Position numbers and translations under genes: made by a program. Shown here one piece after another: positions 10,875-22,065 of a stretch of 64,000 nucleotides of DNA. Each line of letters starts with the position of its first letter. The first letter of the stretch is position 1. The stretch is from Scenedesmus sp. ARA3 (Eukaryota > Chlorophyta > Chlorophyceae > Sphaeropleales > Scenedesmaceae). Under the pieces are notes generated by a model. That model was not told where the DNA came from, ran no database searches, and saw only the letters and a program-made list of their open reading frames with translations. The stretch spans positions 1 through 64,000 of the forward strand of contig RWJK01001006.1 in NCBI GenBank assembly GCA_004335835.1, given 5' to 3'.

Positions 10875-13800
10875 GCTGCCAGCACTGCCACGTGGCACTT
10901 GTTGGCACTTAACGGCAGGATTTGACAGTCCTGTGCCACAGGAAGTATAAAGATTTGCAGGAAGGAAGGAGAGGGGGGGCACCCTGAGGCCGCCTCAGAA
11001 TGTCACTGCCATCTGTGCAACAGGCACCGCCGCGCAGCCCGCAACAGCGTGAAAACGATATTGTCTACATTTGTTTTGTTACACGGCGCATGCGTTTTCA
11101 GCAGCGCTAACACCCGAGTCCCCCTCACCGATGTGATGCCCGAGAGACACGCATACGCATGTGCCCAACGCTGCCAGCAACAAGTACACGGATGGCTGCA
11201 GTTCTCCCACCGTGTGACACCTGTCATAACGTTATAACAACCCAGAGCCTCAGCACATGTTGCAGGCTGCCATGCCCACACTCATGGCATCACACGCCCC
11301 AGGCTACTACAGCAGTTAGGCACTCACTGCAGAACCGCACGCAGCAGCAGCATGTGTGCATCACCATGCGTGACATATGGCGCTGTCGTCTGGTGTGACA
11401 CCGGTGTCACATGGTACCAGGCGCCGTATGCATCACGTGCACGTGCTTGCAGGGTGCCGGTAGCCAGGCCATGTGCTGCTCCTTAGAGACAGTAGCTTGC
11501 AATATGACCATCATGCCTGCCCCTGGTGCAGCACAAGGCTCTCACTGAATGGCAGTTCTACGACAAAGTAGCAGTGCGCTAGCAACACATACCAAGGGTC
11601 ACAACAGCACTCGGATGCGAATTGCACATGCATAGCAGAGGCGTACCCGCAGCCTGCACCCCCCCCCCTTAAGATACACATGCAGCCTTGTAACAGCCAA
11701 AGCTGCTCAACCGATTCGATTTCAGTGCATCCACACCACAGCACAAATCAACAGTACTGGATCCCCTCCAAACACACACAGCCCGAGGGCAGGCGGAAAA
11801 GCCACGCTTGATGGGCCGGCATGCATAGCCCAGCATTGTTGAAGTCGGCATGGGGCATGCGTAGGCGCACACCCCTGCCCATTCCAGTCAACACACACTC
11901 CACACGTTCTGAGGAGGAGTGCAGCCAGCACGCTTCGCATAGCAATCATCCAAGGTAGCTGCCAGACGCAACAGGTGGCTCTGGAGCACAAACAGCTCAC
12001 AGAGCACTCCGGCTGTTGAAGCAGAGGTGTGCAGCTTGAGTGCGGAGTTGCATCACCGCCGTGCAGTGCACACAGCGCTTGCGTGTCCAAGACATGCCTA
12101 GCCTGACACCTCTGGACATGCATGCCACACACCCGAACCCATAGCAGCACTGCAAAACTGCTGCTGGCATCACCTCCATGATAGAATGAGCTGCACCACC
12201 GCCAAAAAAAGAGCAAAGCAGGACATATCAAGCGGCGTATGCATTGGGATCCGAAAAATCCCACCCACCACCATGCCGCAGCTGATGCAAAGCCTTGCAG
12301 GCGCTACAACTGCTCACAGGCGCAGTATGCCGGCCTCTGCGTGTTGGCTTCTGACAAGTGTACACGACACAATGCACCACCACACAGGACTGTGGGGGCC
12401 AATATGCACCTAACCAGCAACACACATACCTGCAATCTCGCTGGCTCGGCACCAGCACACCTCCTACTGTTACTGCGCAGTGCTGCGAAGAGACGCTGCC
12501 GCCTGAGCAGCCCACCAGCATAGCCTGCTGAGCACAGCTATTAGGCCAAGGGTTTTGGCCAGGGGTTTTAACCCTAAATCTTCAACCATGAAGTAGCCAC
12601 TTGGTCCAAAATGACACAGTTCTTCCTGCGCGACCGCCACCCCCAACTCACGGTCCCTTCTTGACACTGGATTGATGAGGGCTCGCACCTGCCTGTGCAC
12701 GCACAGCATGCATGCACACATGAGGGCAACCACGCAATCATCCGCTTAGCGCGTAGGTCAGAGACACTGTGACAGACACACCCTCCAACCAAGTCGCGAC
12801 CTAAGCACAGGCACGGCGGGGTTGATGCTACTGCCCAAGACAACTTGCTCATGATCAAACGGTTCTCTCCACTCCTCGCCACATAATCAAACTCAAGATG
12901 TCCTGCATCTGCTAGTAGGCACAGGCTTGAGGTGAACAGATATTGCAGACAGCAGCATGCAGCAGCCTTCTGAGAAGCCGCAGTACACATGCTATGCCAC
13001 AGATGTCCACAATGTGCCGTTGCAACTATCAAAACACGTGCACTCGTCCCCAAGCAGCCTTGGTAAAACAGACACAAGTACAGGAAAGACACACACATGC
13101 CAGGCCCCCCTTCAGCGGTCCTTCAAAGGTAGGAAGGCCAGCAGTACTAGGTCCTCCGATGCCGACGCACGCTGCTACTGCCACTGCCAAAAACATGCTT
13201 AACTGTGACACCCAACAAGGCGTCACCAATCTGCCACAATGCAGACAGCTGCTGTCAGCTGCCCACATCAACTGCGATAAAAGCAACTACAAAGCAACAC
13301 ACAGCATCAAGAGCTGCTAATACGCACACTCTCACTGCTGTCAGTCCAGTGCTGCTTGTCGTGCTACAGCGATCCCTCCAACGCCCACATACCCCAGACT
13401 ACAGCCTGCAGCAACCGCCGATCACAAGGCAGCATACACGGCATCATGGCACCTGATAACGGCGCCACTAGCTGCATAGGCAGCTACTCAGCGCACAAAC
13501 CGTTAACGAGCTCAGCAGCAGCAGCTGTAACAACGGCAGCTCTGCTTCGGCGCTCTGCAGGGGATGCTGTCGAGCTCCCTGCCTGCTGTGTTGTCTGGTC
13601 ACCCTTGCACAAACATGGCATCGATCAGGTTGTTTGTGCGCATCGCTGCACAGCATGGCGTTCCTTGCACTATCGCAAGGCTCCACACTGATGCTAGCTG
13701 CTGGTGCGTGCCGGCGCAACACGCAAGAGCAGCAGCAGCCACAGGGCGGGGACGCAAATGCAGCCGCCCGCTACCTATGGTGCTGCTTCTGGATCAAGTG

Positions 13801-14551
13801 CGGTGCATATGCCTCTCTGAATGTCAGAGCCATTGGCACACCACACTCGACGCCGCAGTTCACACAGGCAAAACATCAAAATTGCGCACGTCTCCTACTT
13901 AACATGGACACTACTTAGCATAGCAGCGGGCAAATGTGCAAACTCCAGTGAACACTCAGCAGCACGAGCAATGCAACTGCAGAGTGGGGCATACAAAAGT
14001 GCTGATATTGCAGTTGATGCCTGGCGCAGGCATCCAGTAGCACAAGATCTCATCATACGTACGAGGGACAAACTACATGCACCAGTTGCCTGCATACCAA
14101 TGACACTGATGGTTCCCAACCCATCTGCAAAGCAACTGCAGCAAGCCTTGCTCACGCACACCGTCGCCTGATCGTCCTAACATGCAAAACACACGCGCCT
14201 GGAGCTGCAGAATCACCAATGCCACCATGTTCCCAAGCAACTCATGTCCACAGAAGAGCACAGCACACCACGGCACATGTACAGAAGAGTTGCGCCGCTT
14301 CTGCGCAACACAATGCACTGCACACACAAGCCTGGCAACCCCGGCCGCCGCCCGGCATAGCAAACAAGCAGGACAGAGCCAGAATGCTCCATACACACCG
14401 ATGCTATACAACATCTCAGCTGCCCAGTTTGCTGAATACATGCTAGCAACACAGCCGATCGCATGATGCTGCCGCTTGGTCAGCCTGCAAGGCAGCCGGC
14501 TGCATGTGGCACCAGCAGCAGCAGCTTGACGCTGTCAGCCTGGAGAGACCA

Positions 14552-14662
14552 TCACACTGCAGTGCTGCTGCTGCCGTTGCTGCTGGTGCCGCGCGCATGC
14601 TTGGTGCACACATACACAAAGTGTGCATGATCTAGGCCACTGAAGGCGTCATACGACTCCTG

Positions 14663-14702
<40 letters not shown>

Positions 14703-16979
14703 GACAGCGCGAACAGGGTTGAATGACGTCGCATGGCAGACCTGCGACATGATGCCATGGTTCAAGATGCCCATAGCCACAGCTTCAGCATCATCCATCA
14801 TCCACCCTGCAGCTGCCGGCCTGCAGCTCACAGTTTATATGTCACACAACGGGAGCACAGCCCGTTTCCAAGTCAATAACAAGCTCATTGGTATCACACG
14901 GCTCACTCACCAACATGTGTGCGTCAATGGGCCCGTGGATGATGGGGGACAGCTGCGTGGGGAAGCTCTTCAGGTGCTGCTGCAGCTGGCTGCCCATCAC
15001 ATAAAGCTCCACGTGCCAGCCGTAGCACGGCTGCAGCAGCAGCGGCAGGCGCGAGCACGGCTCGCCGTACGTCACCACCATCAGCACGCCGCCAGGGCGC
15101 AGGACTCTGCGGGCGCACAGCAGACACAGCAACGGCGGCGGTTGAGGAGAACTGCTGGATGCGGCCTGGTGTGTGTGTGCATGAGGCAGCGGCTGCTCAT
15201 GCTACAGGCACCCATCATGTCTGAGATACAATACCGTACATTGACACAACATCAGGCTGTCAGTACACGCCAGAGCACCACACGAGCAGGAGCACCAGTT
15301 GCAACCAAGCCCTGCTTGTTGATTCCGGGCCGCATTTGTGTGCTACTGCTGGGGCGTGCATACACATGGCTCACCTGCTGCACTCGTCTAGCATCGATGT
15401 TGCGTTGTCACCGGCATGCTCTCCGCACAGCACTGCGTCCAGTGTGCCTTTGTCTATTACTGCATCAAAGGCGCCATTCTTGAACTCAGGCATGCTCCTG
15501 CAAGCGTGAAAAAGGTTGCAGTGGTTCAGCACCAGTTGTTAGGGCTGCTGGGCAAATCTGCTGAAACTGCATTGACAGCGACTCGGTAAGAGAGAATGCT
15601 CGAGCCTTGCACGACCACTGGAGCTTCAAACACTCAGAACACACAAACAAAAGAGACACTTCGCACAGACAGCAGACACAGGAGACGCGCATACACATGC
15701 GGGTGAGCATACTTCAACACAGCAACTGGTTGATGAATAGAAAGAGAGCCGCACTGCCCCTCGGCGCACCTGGCGTCGCCAATGCGGTACTGCAGCTGTG
15801 GTATGCTCTTGTGCAGCTCTTGCATGTGCTGCACCACCACACTGGATATGTCTGTGTTGAGGATGCTCTGGTAGCCTCCCCGCTGCACCATGTCCGCCTG
15901 CAGCTGTGACGTGCCAGCACCCACCTGCAAGCAATAAGCACGCACGTGACACAAACTGAACACTCTGTTGCAGGCAGGCAAGCTTGCTTGAACTGCTGCT
16001 GAGGCTGGCGCTGCTGTTGCGCGTGCTGTGATGTGGGCAGGCCTGTCAGGGTGCGCACACACATGCCTGATATGCCCCCCTGATTGATTGAGAATGGAGC
16101 CTCATTCAGTGCCTAACCTGACAATCCTGCAAGCCTACTTTGGCTACATCCCCCGGCAGCATTAAACTGCTGTGTCCGATCTTCATGATCTGCACTGATG
16201 CTCATGCCCTTGCTGCTGCTGCTGCCCAGTAAGCACTGCTATGCTGCCGCCACAGCTGCTGCAACCCCACTTGGCTGCACCACCTGGCAGCACAATACGG
16301 TTTGCTGCTGCTGCTGTTGCTGTTGCTACTGCAGTCCATGCTCACATGCAGGATGTTTGAAGTGGTGGGAACGTGCTGCTTCAGCACTGGCTCCAAGCCA
16401 CTGAAGCCTTGATACCTGGGAGCCACAACAGGCAGCACGACAACCAACGTGCATCAGCGTTGCTGAACAACACGAGCTCTGTGCAAGCAACTGTACACTG
16501 TAGCCTGGCAGTAGCGCTGAACAGAAGGAGATGCTGTTGATTGTTTTGCAGTACTGTGGATAATGGCAGTACAGTGACAGTGTTTTCTGCAAGGTGTGCC
16601 CAATCTTGCAAGTGCTGGCGACCTGGCAGCTGTGGCGCCAGACAGCCATCACTGCAGCAGCCAGCCAGCACAGCTGCGTTGCTGTGGCTGTGTACATCTG
16701 TTCAGCCACGCACCAGTCGAAGCAGGTGGGCTCCCGCTGATACCGCTGGTCCCAGTAAGCTGCTTCGCCATACTGTTGCAACACACAGCAGCGCCCACAG
16801 CAGCAGCACACTGGCCCGTCAGAAAGCGAGAAACAGCAGCTGAAACTCAAGAACGTCCATTTAAAGTCATGCATGCCTGAAGAGCACGCATCAATTGATT
16901 GTATGCAGTCAGCCTGCAGGACACAGCTGTTCACCCCTGGTGGGCTGGCGTGCTGTGAGGAGCTGCTCACCGCGGGCAT
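14552..16979 (-). CDS. eEF1A lysine methyltransferase-like protein (EEF1AKMT4/METTL13 family)
   Basis: Seven coding exons: 16979-16971, 16772-16714, 16415-16346, 15924-15770, 15497-15375, 15106-14911, 14659-14552; about 239 residues, the usual length of EEF1AKMT4. Family landmarks in order: YGEAAYWDQRY and FDWYQGFSGLEPVL at the N-terminus; the SAM-binding motif I ILHVGAGTSQL (joined across an exon junction); motif II region LNTDISSVVVQHM; then FDAVIDKGTLDAVLCGE; and RVLRPGGVLMVVTYGEP. Known relatives methylate lysines of elongation factor eEF1A in the cytosol; the substrate here is inferred. The 9-nt first exon (Met-Pro-Ala) is chosen because it splices cleanly into YGEAAY; an in-frame ATG at 17150 would add 57 residues with no family similarity. 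The last intron ends in eleven CTG units (sense strand) before the acceptor. Confidence 0.85.
14666..14698 (-). repeat. (CTG)11 on the sense strand at the last 3' splice site
   Basis: Pure CAG on the plus strand, CTG in the transcript, ending about 6 nt before the acceptor of the final exon (14659) of the methyltransferase gene. Confidence 0.9.
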
Positions 16980-18006
16980 GGCGTAGCTAAAGATACGATG
17001 TAGCTCGCCCTCAAAGTTAATGCAGCGCCCTAGTGGTGCACCAACATAGACCTGCTGTGCCTCGACCTCCAAGCGTCCCTCGGTCAGGAGTCTCAGGCCC
17101 TGCTTTGCAGCTGTCTTTGTCAAGGAAAGGTGATGTGGTTTATTTCTCAAGAGATGTCGCTGAACTTTGACCGCAAGACCTTGGTATCACTGTTTGTCTT
17201 TGCTCCGTCTGCAGCGAGACCAGCGAGACTTCAAGGTATGCAACGTGCTCCACAAGATGTTATCACGTTGTATTCTGAATCTAGTCAGCGGAGTTGAAGC
17301 AATGGAAGGCACTCAACGAGGAAACAGATGAAAAAGCTGTCATGTCACTATTGCATGACTCATCCTCCTCTGGGGCACACTTTTGTACGCTCCAACGGCG
17401 TTTAATAAGATTACAGTCTGTCAATAAAGGTAATGAGTGGTTGGTTTGTGAGTTTACTGGCCGGTGGTCGACCTAAGGCGTTCCATAGTTTGACTGTTTG
17501 TTGACTGCCAGGCTGCAAAAGCCACAGGCACAGCAAAGACTGCATTAGGGCATGCAACAAGCATGCTGGTGCTCTCGTTCGCCCTGTTAGACAATATAAC
17601 ACAATATAAAACATTTGCTGAATGAAGTCTACGTGGCTGGCCTCGTGTGTTTGTGACACAGTACTGTGCCACTGCCAGTGCCTGTTTTGATCAAATTACA
17701 ACAGAACCGGCTGACGCCGCAGCGCCATTGGGCGCAGCAATGCACACGACAAGTCTCATATAAGGTCATTGTAATTACAACAACAGAACAACAATGGATG
17801 CGGCCGCTGCAACACCTGGCTCGCTTGATAGTGGGCAAAAACAAGGGAAGGGAGAGCAGCAGACACCTATGCATGCCGCACCCATGTCGGACTTAAATAC
17901 ACATAGCCCAGCAGCCGATGGAGGCACCGGCCCCAGCTGGGCATTGCAGCAGTCAAATGTGTATGTATCACCAGGGCTGCCAGTACGTGCTCGCCAGACA
18001 GCTCAC

Positions 18007-18076
18007 ATGCAACAGGACGCATGGCTTGATGGGTAACATGATGATGATGATGATGATGATGATGCAACAGGACGCA
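18007..18076. repeat. (ATG)9 microsatellite inside a 15-bp direct repeat
   Basis: Nine ATG units at 18038-18064 lie between two exact copies of ATGCAACAGGACGCA (18007-18021 and 18062-18076), suggesting slippage within an already duplicated segment. Confidence 0.85.
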
Positions 18077-18292
18077 ATTGATGTCAAGATGTGATGTGGG
18101 CGTAAGACATATATGCTGCTATATAGCAGCACCGCTGCTGCGCTCGGAACGGCAGCTGGCGCCATACGCAGCTGCTAATCAACAAAGAGTGCAGGCTGGC
18201 ACAGGCTCAAGGTGTTGCAGCCAAGATACACATAAATTGCATACACATGTGGGCTGTGCGGGACATAAGTGCATGCTTGAAGTACTGCAACA

Positions 18293-18297
18293 TTACA
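18293..18297 (-). terminator. TGTAA polyadenylation signal of the Gln-rich gene
   Basis: TGTAA on the minus strand (ttaca on plus), 33 nt downstream of the stop at 18330. Confidence 0.6.
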
Positions 18298-18329
18298 AAT
18301 ACAATGTACCATACACAGGCCCTACTCAC

Positions 18330-18542
18330 TCAGGCCGCTGTTGGATCACCAACAGGGTCAGCCTGCTGCTGCTGTTGCTGCTGTGCTTGCTGCTCTTGCT
18401 TCACTTCTTGCTCCTGCGGCTGTTCCAGAACAGCACCTGGCACATGCTGCTGCTCCTCATCTTGCATCTGCGTATCAGTGATGGCTGCTTGATGCTGCTC
18501 CTGCTGCTGCGTGCCAGGATGCTGTTCTTCTTGTCCCGGCTC

Positions 18543-18576
<34 letters not shown>

Positions 18577-18663
18577 GCTGTGAGTCCTGGTTGCAGCAGC
18601 ACCTGGCCAATTGCAGTTGACTGCAGGGCAGCAGACACTGCAGGCACGGCCATAGACATGTGC

Positions 18664-18698
<35 letters not shown>

Positions 18699-20013
18699 CT
18701 GCTGGTGCTGCTGCTGTTGCTGCTGCTGTTGCTGCTGCTGCAGCATCAACGCTGCCTGCAGGCTAGAGAAGCCCTGCGATGCCTGCTGCTGCTGATGCTG
18801 GGCCAGCAGGGCCTGCGTTACAACCATGTTCACTGCCGCAGGTGCGAGGCCAGGCGTTGTGACTGCTTTCAGGCGCTCTGCGTAGCGTGCCACGCGCTGC
18901 ATGCGCTGTGCTGTGTCATGCTGCCGCACGTTCACCCAGTGCTGCTTCAGAGACTTGACAGCCTCCTGTGAAAATTGCACAGCAGCAGCAACAGCAGCAG
19001 CAGCAGCGATAAGACCAGCAGCAGCAGCAGCCGAACCAAACGCAACATGCTTGTGCAAAGACACTCATCATGCCGCATTGTTGCTGAAGTAGTTGCCAGC
19101 AGGCATCAGCTGCGGCAGGCAACCTCCCTGGTCCTTGCATGCAATGGTTTGGCATTGGCTGTTCTGCTTTTCTGTAAGCAGTTTAGTGGCATAACACTCT
19201 CACCTCATGGTCGTAGTGCTCTCACTAAATCCTTGCAGGCATCATTTTCCAGCATGCAATCAAACTTGGTTTTAACAAGCAGCTTATAGTACATGCCGCT
19301 CGCCTCAAGGTCGTAGCGCCCTCACACAAGCCTTCCATGCAACGACCTGCATTTATAGCTTACATTTGAACAATACGGTAACAAGCAGCCTTTTGTACAT
19401 TGCTCTCACCTCCGGGTCGTAGTGCTCTGAGTCGTCCGGGAAGGCTGGCGGGTCATCATTGATGTTTTCGTCATGCGGCAGCGGGCGCGGCAGAACCAGC
19501 ACATTGTGCTGCAGGGCACAGAAATGAGGCAGCGACAGCGGTAAGCAGCCGCCTCAGGCCACTGAAAAGTTGTGGGTGCAACTGGTGACCACGAATGCTG
19601 TGATATGGGGAGTCAGTTGCTGCAGCACAAGAGGTGATGGCAGCAGTGGCTTGCAGGCATGTGATGTGGGCAGAGCTTAGCAGCACTTGCTCAGGTTGTG
19701 CAAATATCTGAGGTTTGGTTTGCTGTGTCGCGGGCCACTCACAGTGCCAGGCAGGTGCTCCACGTCAACATCAGGGTCGTTGCGCATCCAGCGACGCGTC
19801 AGCACATACCTGCACAAATACACAAACACACACAGCAGGCGGCTGTTCAATTGAGATGACCATGCGAGTGCAGTGCAGATCACAGTGGCAGCAGAAGATC
19901 AGCAGCAGGCGGCAGCTTGATGAGTATGGCCACACACGCAACACACACGCAACACACTTGCCACTGCTGTCCCAATGCTGTGGATTGTCAGCACCGTGTA
20001 TGCCGCATGCTGA

Positions 20014-20046
<33 letters not shown>

Positions 20047-20646
20047 GTTCATAAAAACGGTAATTTCACTGAGCTGCTGTACGTGGTGCTGTTGCTGCCA
20101 CCAACATCGCAGCAGGCATGCCATGACACGGTGTCAAGGCGAGTTCCCTACCCTGGAGGTGGTGCATCTATGTTATCCACATACACCTGCGGCACAGATC
20201 ATAAGCAGCAACCAGATTTGCTGTCAGCCAGCAGAAATGCTGTCAGCGAACCAAACGACTGCCATCAAGCTGACAGGCCAGACGTGTCGCTGAGCGTGTC
20301 CTCCGAAAAATGAAACAGCGCTTTGTGATTCTGGCTGCTGACGCATGATCCCTATGCACAATTTGCCACCTCGCCGCCAACAAAGCACCTTGCAAAAATG
20401 TTGATTCAGTTGCACGCAGCATGAGAAATAACCCTAATCATGCAGATGCTGCACCATGCATGCACTGGCATGGCTGCTCGGCCAGCAGCACTGCAAGCTT
20501 AGCCAAGTCTGCGCAGGCTCGCTCACCTGGCGGTCCTGTACAGAAAGCACCGATGGCACTGGCGGCCGCTGTAGCTCAGTGATAGCTATAGTGATGGGCA
20601 TTGCGCCAGGAGCTCCTGACAGCTGTGTTGTGCCTGGCTGCCACAT
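18330..20646 (-). CDS. unrecognised protein with Gln-rich C-terminus
   Basis: Proposed exons 20646-20527, 20186-20152, 19809-19743, 19508-19410 and 18965-18330, in phase throughout, 318 residues; an inner Met at 20601 is an alternative start. The first two thirds are not repetitive and look conserved: QDRQ joined to VYVDNIDAPPPGYVLTRRW, then NDPDVDVEHLPG, VLVLPRPLPHDENINDD, and a basic helical stretch around LKQHWVNVRQHDTAQRM. The last 150 residues are mostly glutamine with a few Met/Ala/Ser, like transcription-regulator activation regions. I do not recognise the family. The 35-nt second exon is the least certain; it was chosen because its length repairs the phase between exons 1 and 3. Head-to-head with the CTFxPxIN gene. 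Confidence 0.55.
19196..19440 (-). repeat. three copies of a donor-side exon edge in the Gln-rich gene
   Basis: The motif 'ggtcgtagtgctc' next to 'cacct' recurs near 19203, 19310 and 19415. The last belongs to the real exon 19508-19410 (...HYDPE then GTGAGA on the minus strand); the other two, downstream in the gene, are exon-end copies lying in the intron. Confidence 0.65.
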
Positions 20647-21291
20647 GATTCAGCAGCAACACCACTGCTGGCAGAACGGCAGCAGGGGTAGGCCAAGATG
20701 ACCAGGAAGCAGCGCAGCTGCACCTGTTGCTGAATGAGACAGCCTCAACTAGTCAACCACTGTTGATGCTTTTGTACGGCTACGGGCGTGTACCGGTATC
20801 CTTTGGCTGGCAGAACAGGACAGCAACACAGAAGAGGCAGGGGTGCAAGGTGCTGCTGGCAGAAGTTGCAGGTTGGTTCTGGAAACCTGCATAAGTACAT
20901 GCACCAAACGTCGCAATGAGATCGTAGTTGAGCTGGAAGGAACTGCAGCGCACATGACATAGGACGCTGTTACACTTTGAAAGTCATCTGTCGTGGTGTT
21001 CTCTTATGTGATGGCAACGATTATGAACCCAAGATAAGCACATTTACCGCTATTGCAAGTTCGCATCGATGCCAGGGTGGCGAGGGACAGCCTGCTGGAG
21101 CAATTGTTGAACAAGAAAACCGAAGCATGCCAGCATAAACCTATAGGATTACTAGTTTCGTGGGATATGTGATGTTCCTTTGAACGGCGGTGTGGTCTGG
21201 CTGCATCAGCCGTGTGCAAAGACAGCAGCACAACAGCTCAGACCAGATGCAGTGCTGAAGTCTTTAGCCTGCTTGTAGAGCAGCTGACACA
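20647..21291. promoter_or_regulatory. divergent intergenic region, Gln-rich gene / CTFxPxIN gene
   Basis: 645 bp between two divergent starts. It lacks CAG runs and contains AT-rich stretches around 21000-21180. No defined element was found; promoter role is inferred from position. Confidence 0.3.
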
Positions 21292-22030
21292 ATGCCATCA
21301 GTGTCTCCATCTCAGAATCTCACAGAAGACCAACGAAGGCAAATCATAGCTAAGCTGCTGTCAGAAAGACGCAGCAGAAGTGGCTGCAGCATATCTGATG
21401 AGGGTCCTGCTCAGCAGGACAGGGCAGCGCGCGTACAAGAGCTGATTCGGCAACGTGCAGCAGCAAGGCACCAACACGAGCAACAATATGGTGAGCTGTC
21501 TCCAGGTCAGCCTCTCTGGACTGAGCCACACGCACAGTGGCACACCAAGGCCGTCCTACAAAGTTGAAGCCGGACTGCACTGAGCAACCATACGCTGAAC
21601 ATAACATGGATGAATGTTCATGCACTGCAGGTGGCAGCCATTTAGACTCACAGCATGCAGCAGCAGCTGCAGGTGGGGACCTGCTGAAGCAGCCGTCTTT
21701 GGATGAGCTGCTGTCACCAGGCTCCACATGCAGCCTGGCATCTGGCAAGGCGCCGCTGCGCTCCTCATATGCACCACAACAGCGGCAGGCGCCATCACCA
21801 CTGCATCAGTACTCCAGAGCGGGCAGCAGCGGCGCAGTACCGCGCGGCGCACACATACACAGCCGGGCTGACCCAGTCAGCTACACCGCCAGGAGTGATG
21901 TGGCAGCATCGCTAGACCGCCAACTGTACCAGTACAGTGGCGAGGAGCAAGAAGAGGAAGCATATGATGCTTCATATCAGCAGCAGCAGCAGCGGCACTC
22001 AGCACCTGGTCCACAACAGGCACAGCAGCC

Positions 22031-22065
<35 letters not shown>

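Larger units (their letters stand above)
9734..14551. other. about 4.8 kb with no recognisable gene
   Basis: Between the AFG1 stop and the stop of the methyltransferase gene on the other strand. Open frames here are short, Cys/Ala/His-rich and without known motifs. The plus strand between about 11.0 and 14.5 kb is rich in CA dinucleotides. The two convergent 3' UTRs, a polyadenylation motif and a long palindrome are the only supported contents. Confidence 0.6.
16980..18329. other. intergenic region, no gene recognised
   Basis: Holds the 5' region of the methyltransferase gene, the 3' UTR of the Gln-rich gene, and an (ATG)9 microsatellite. Open frames are short with no recognisable domain. 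Confidence 0.5.

Noticed and set aside
12561..12582. Telomere-like ttttaaccctaaa
   Set aside because: Occurs once, not as an array; expected by chance in CA-rich sequence.
12574..13098. 174-codon minus-strand frame in the gene desert
   Set aside because: Cys/Ser-rich composition, no recognised motif, no splice or poly(A) context; probably chance.
14911..15106. Reading the methyltransferase exon 6 through its donor into the following intron
   Set aside because: The read-through frame ends soon with no family similarity, whereas splicing at GTGAGT to 14659 gives the expected SYDAFSGLDHAHFVYV C-terminus.
20561..20635. tRNA-like stretch (ctgtagctcagtgat resembles a D-arm / A box)
   Set aside because: No matching acceptor stem, anticodon arm or GGTTCRAANC T-loop follows at the right distance.
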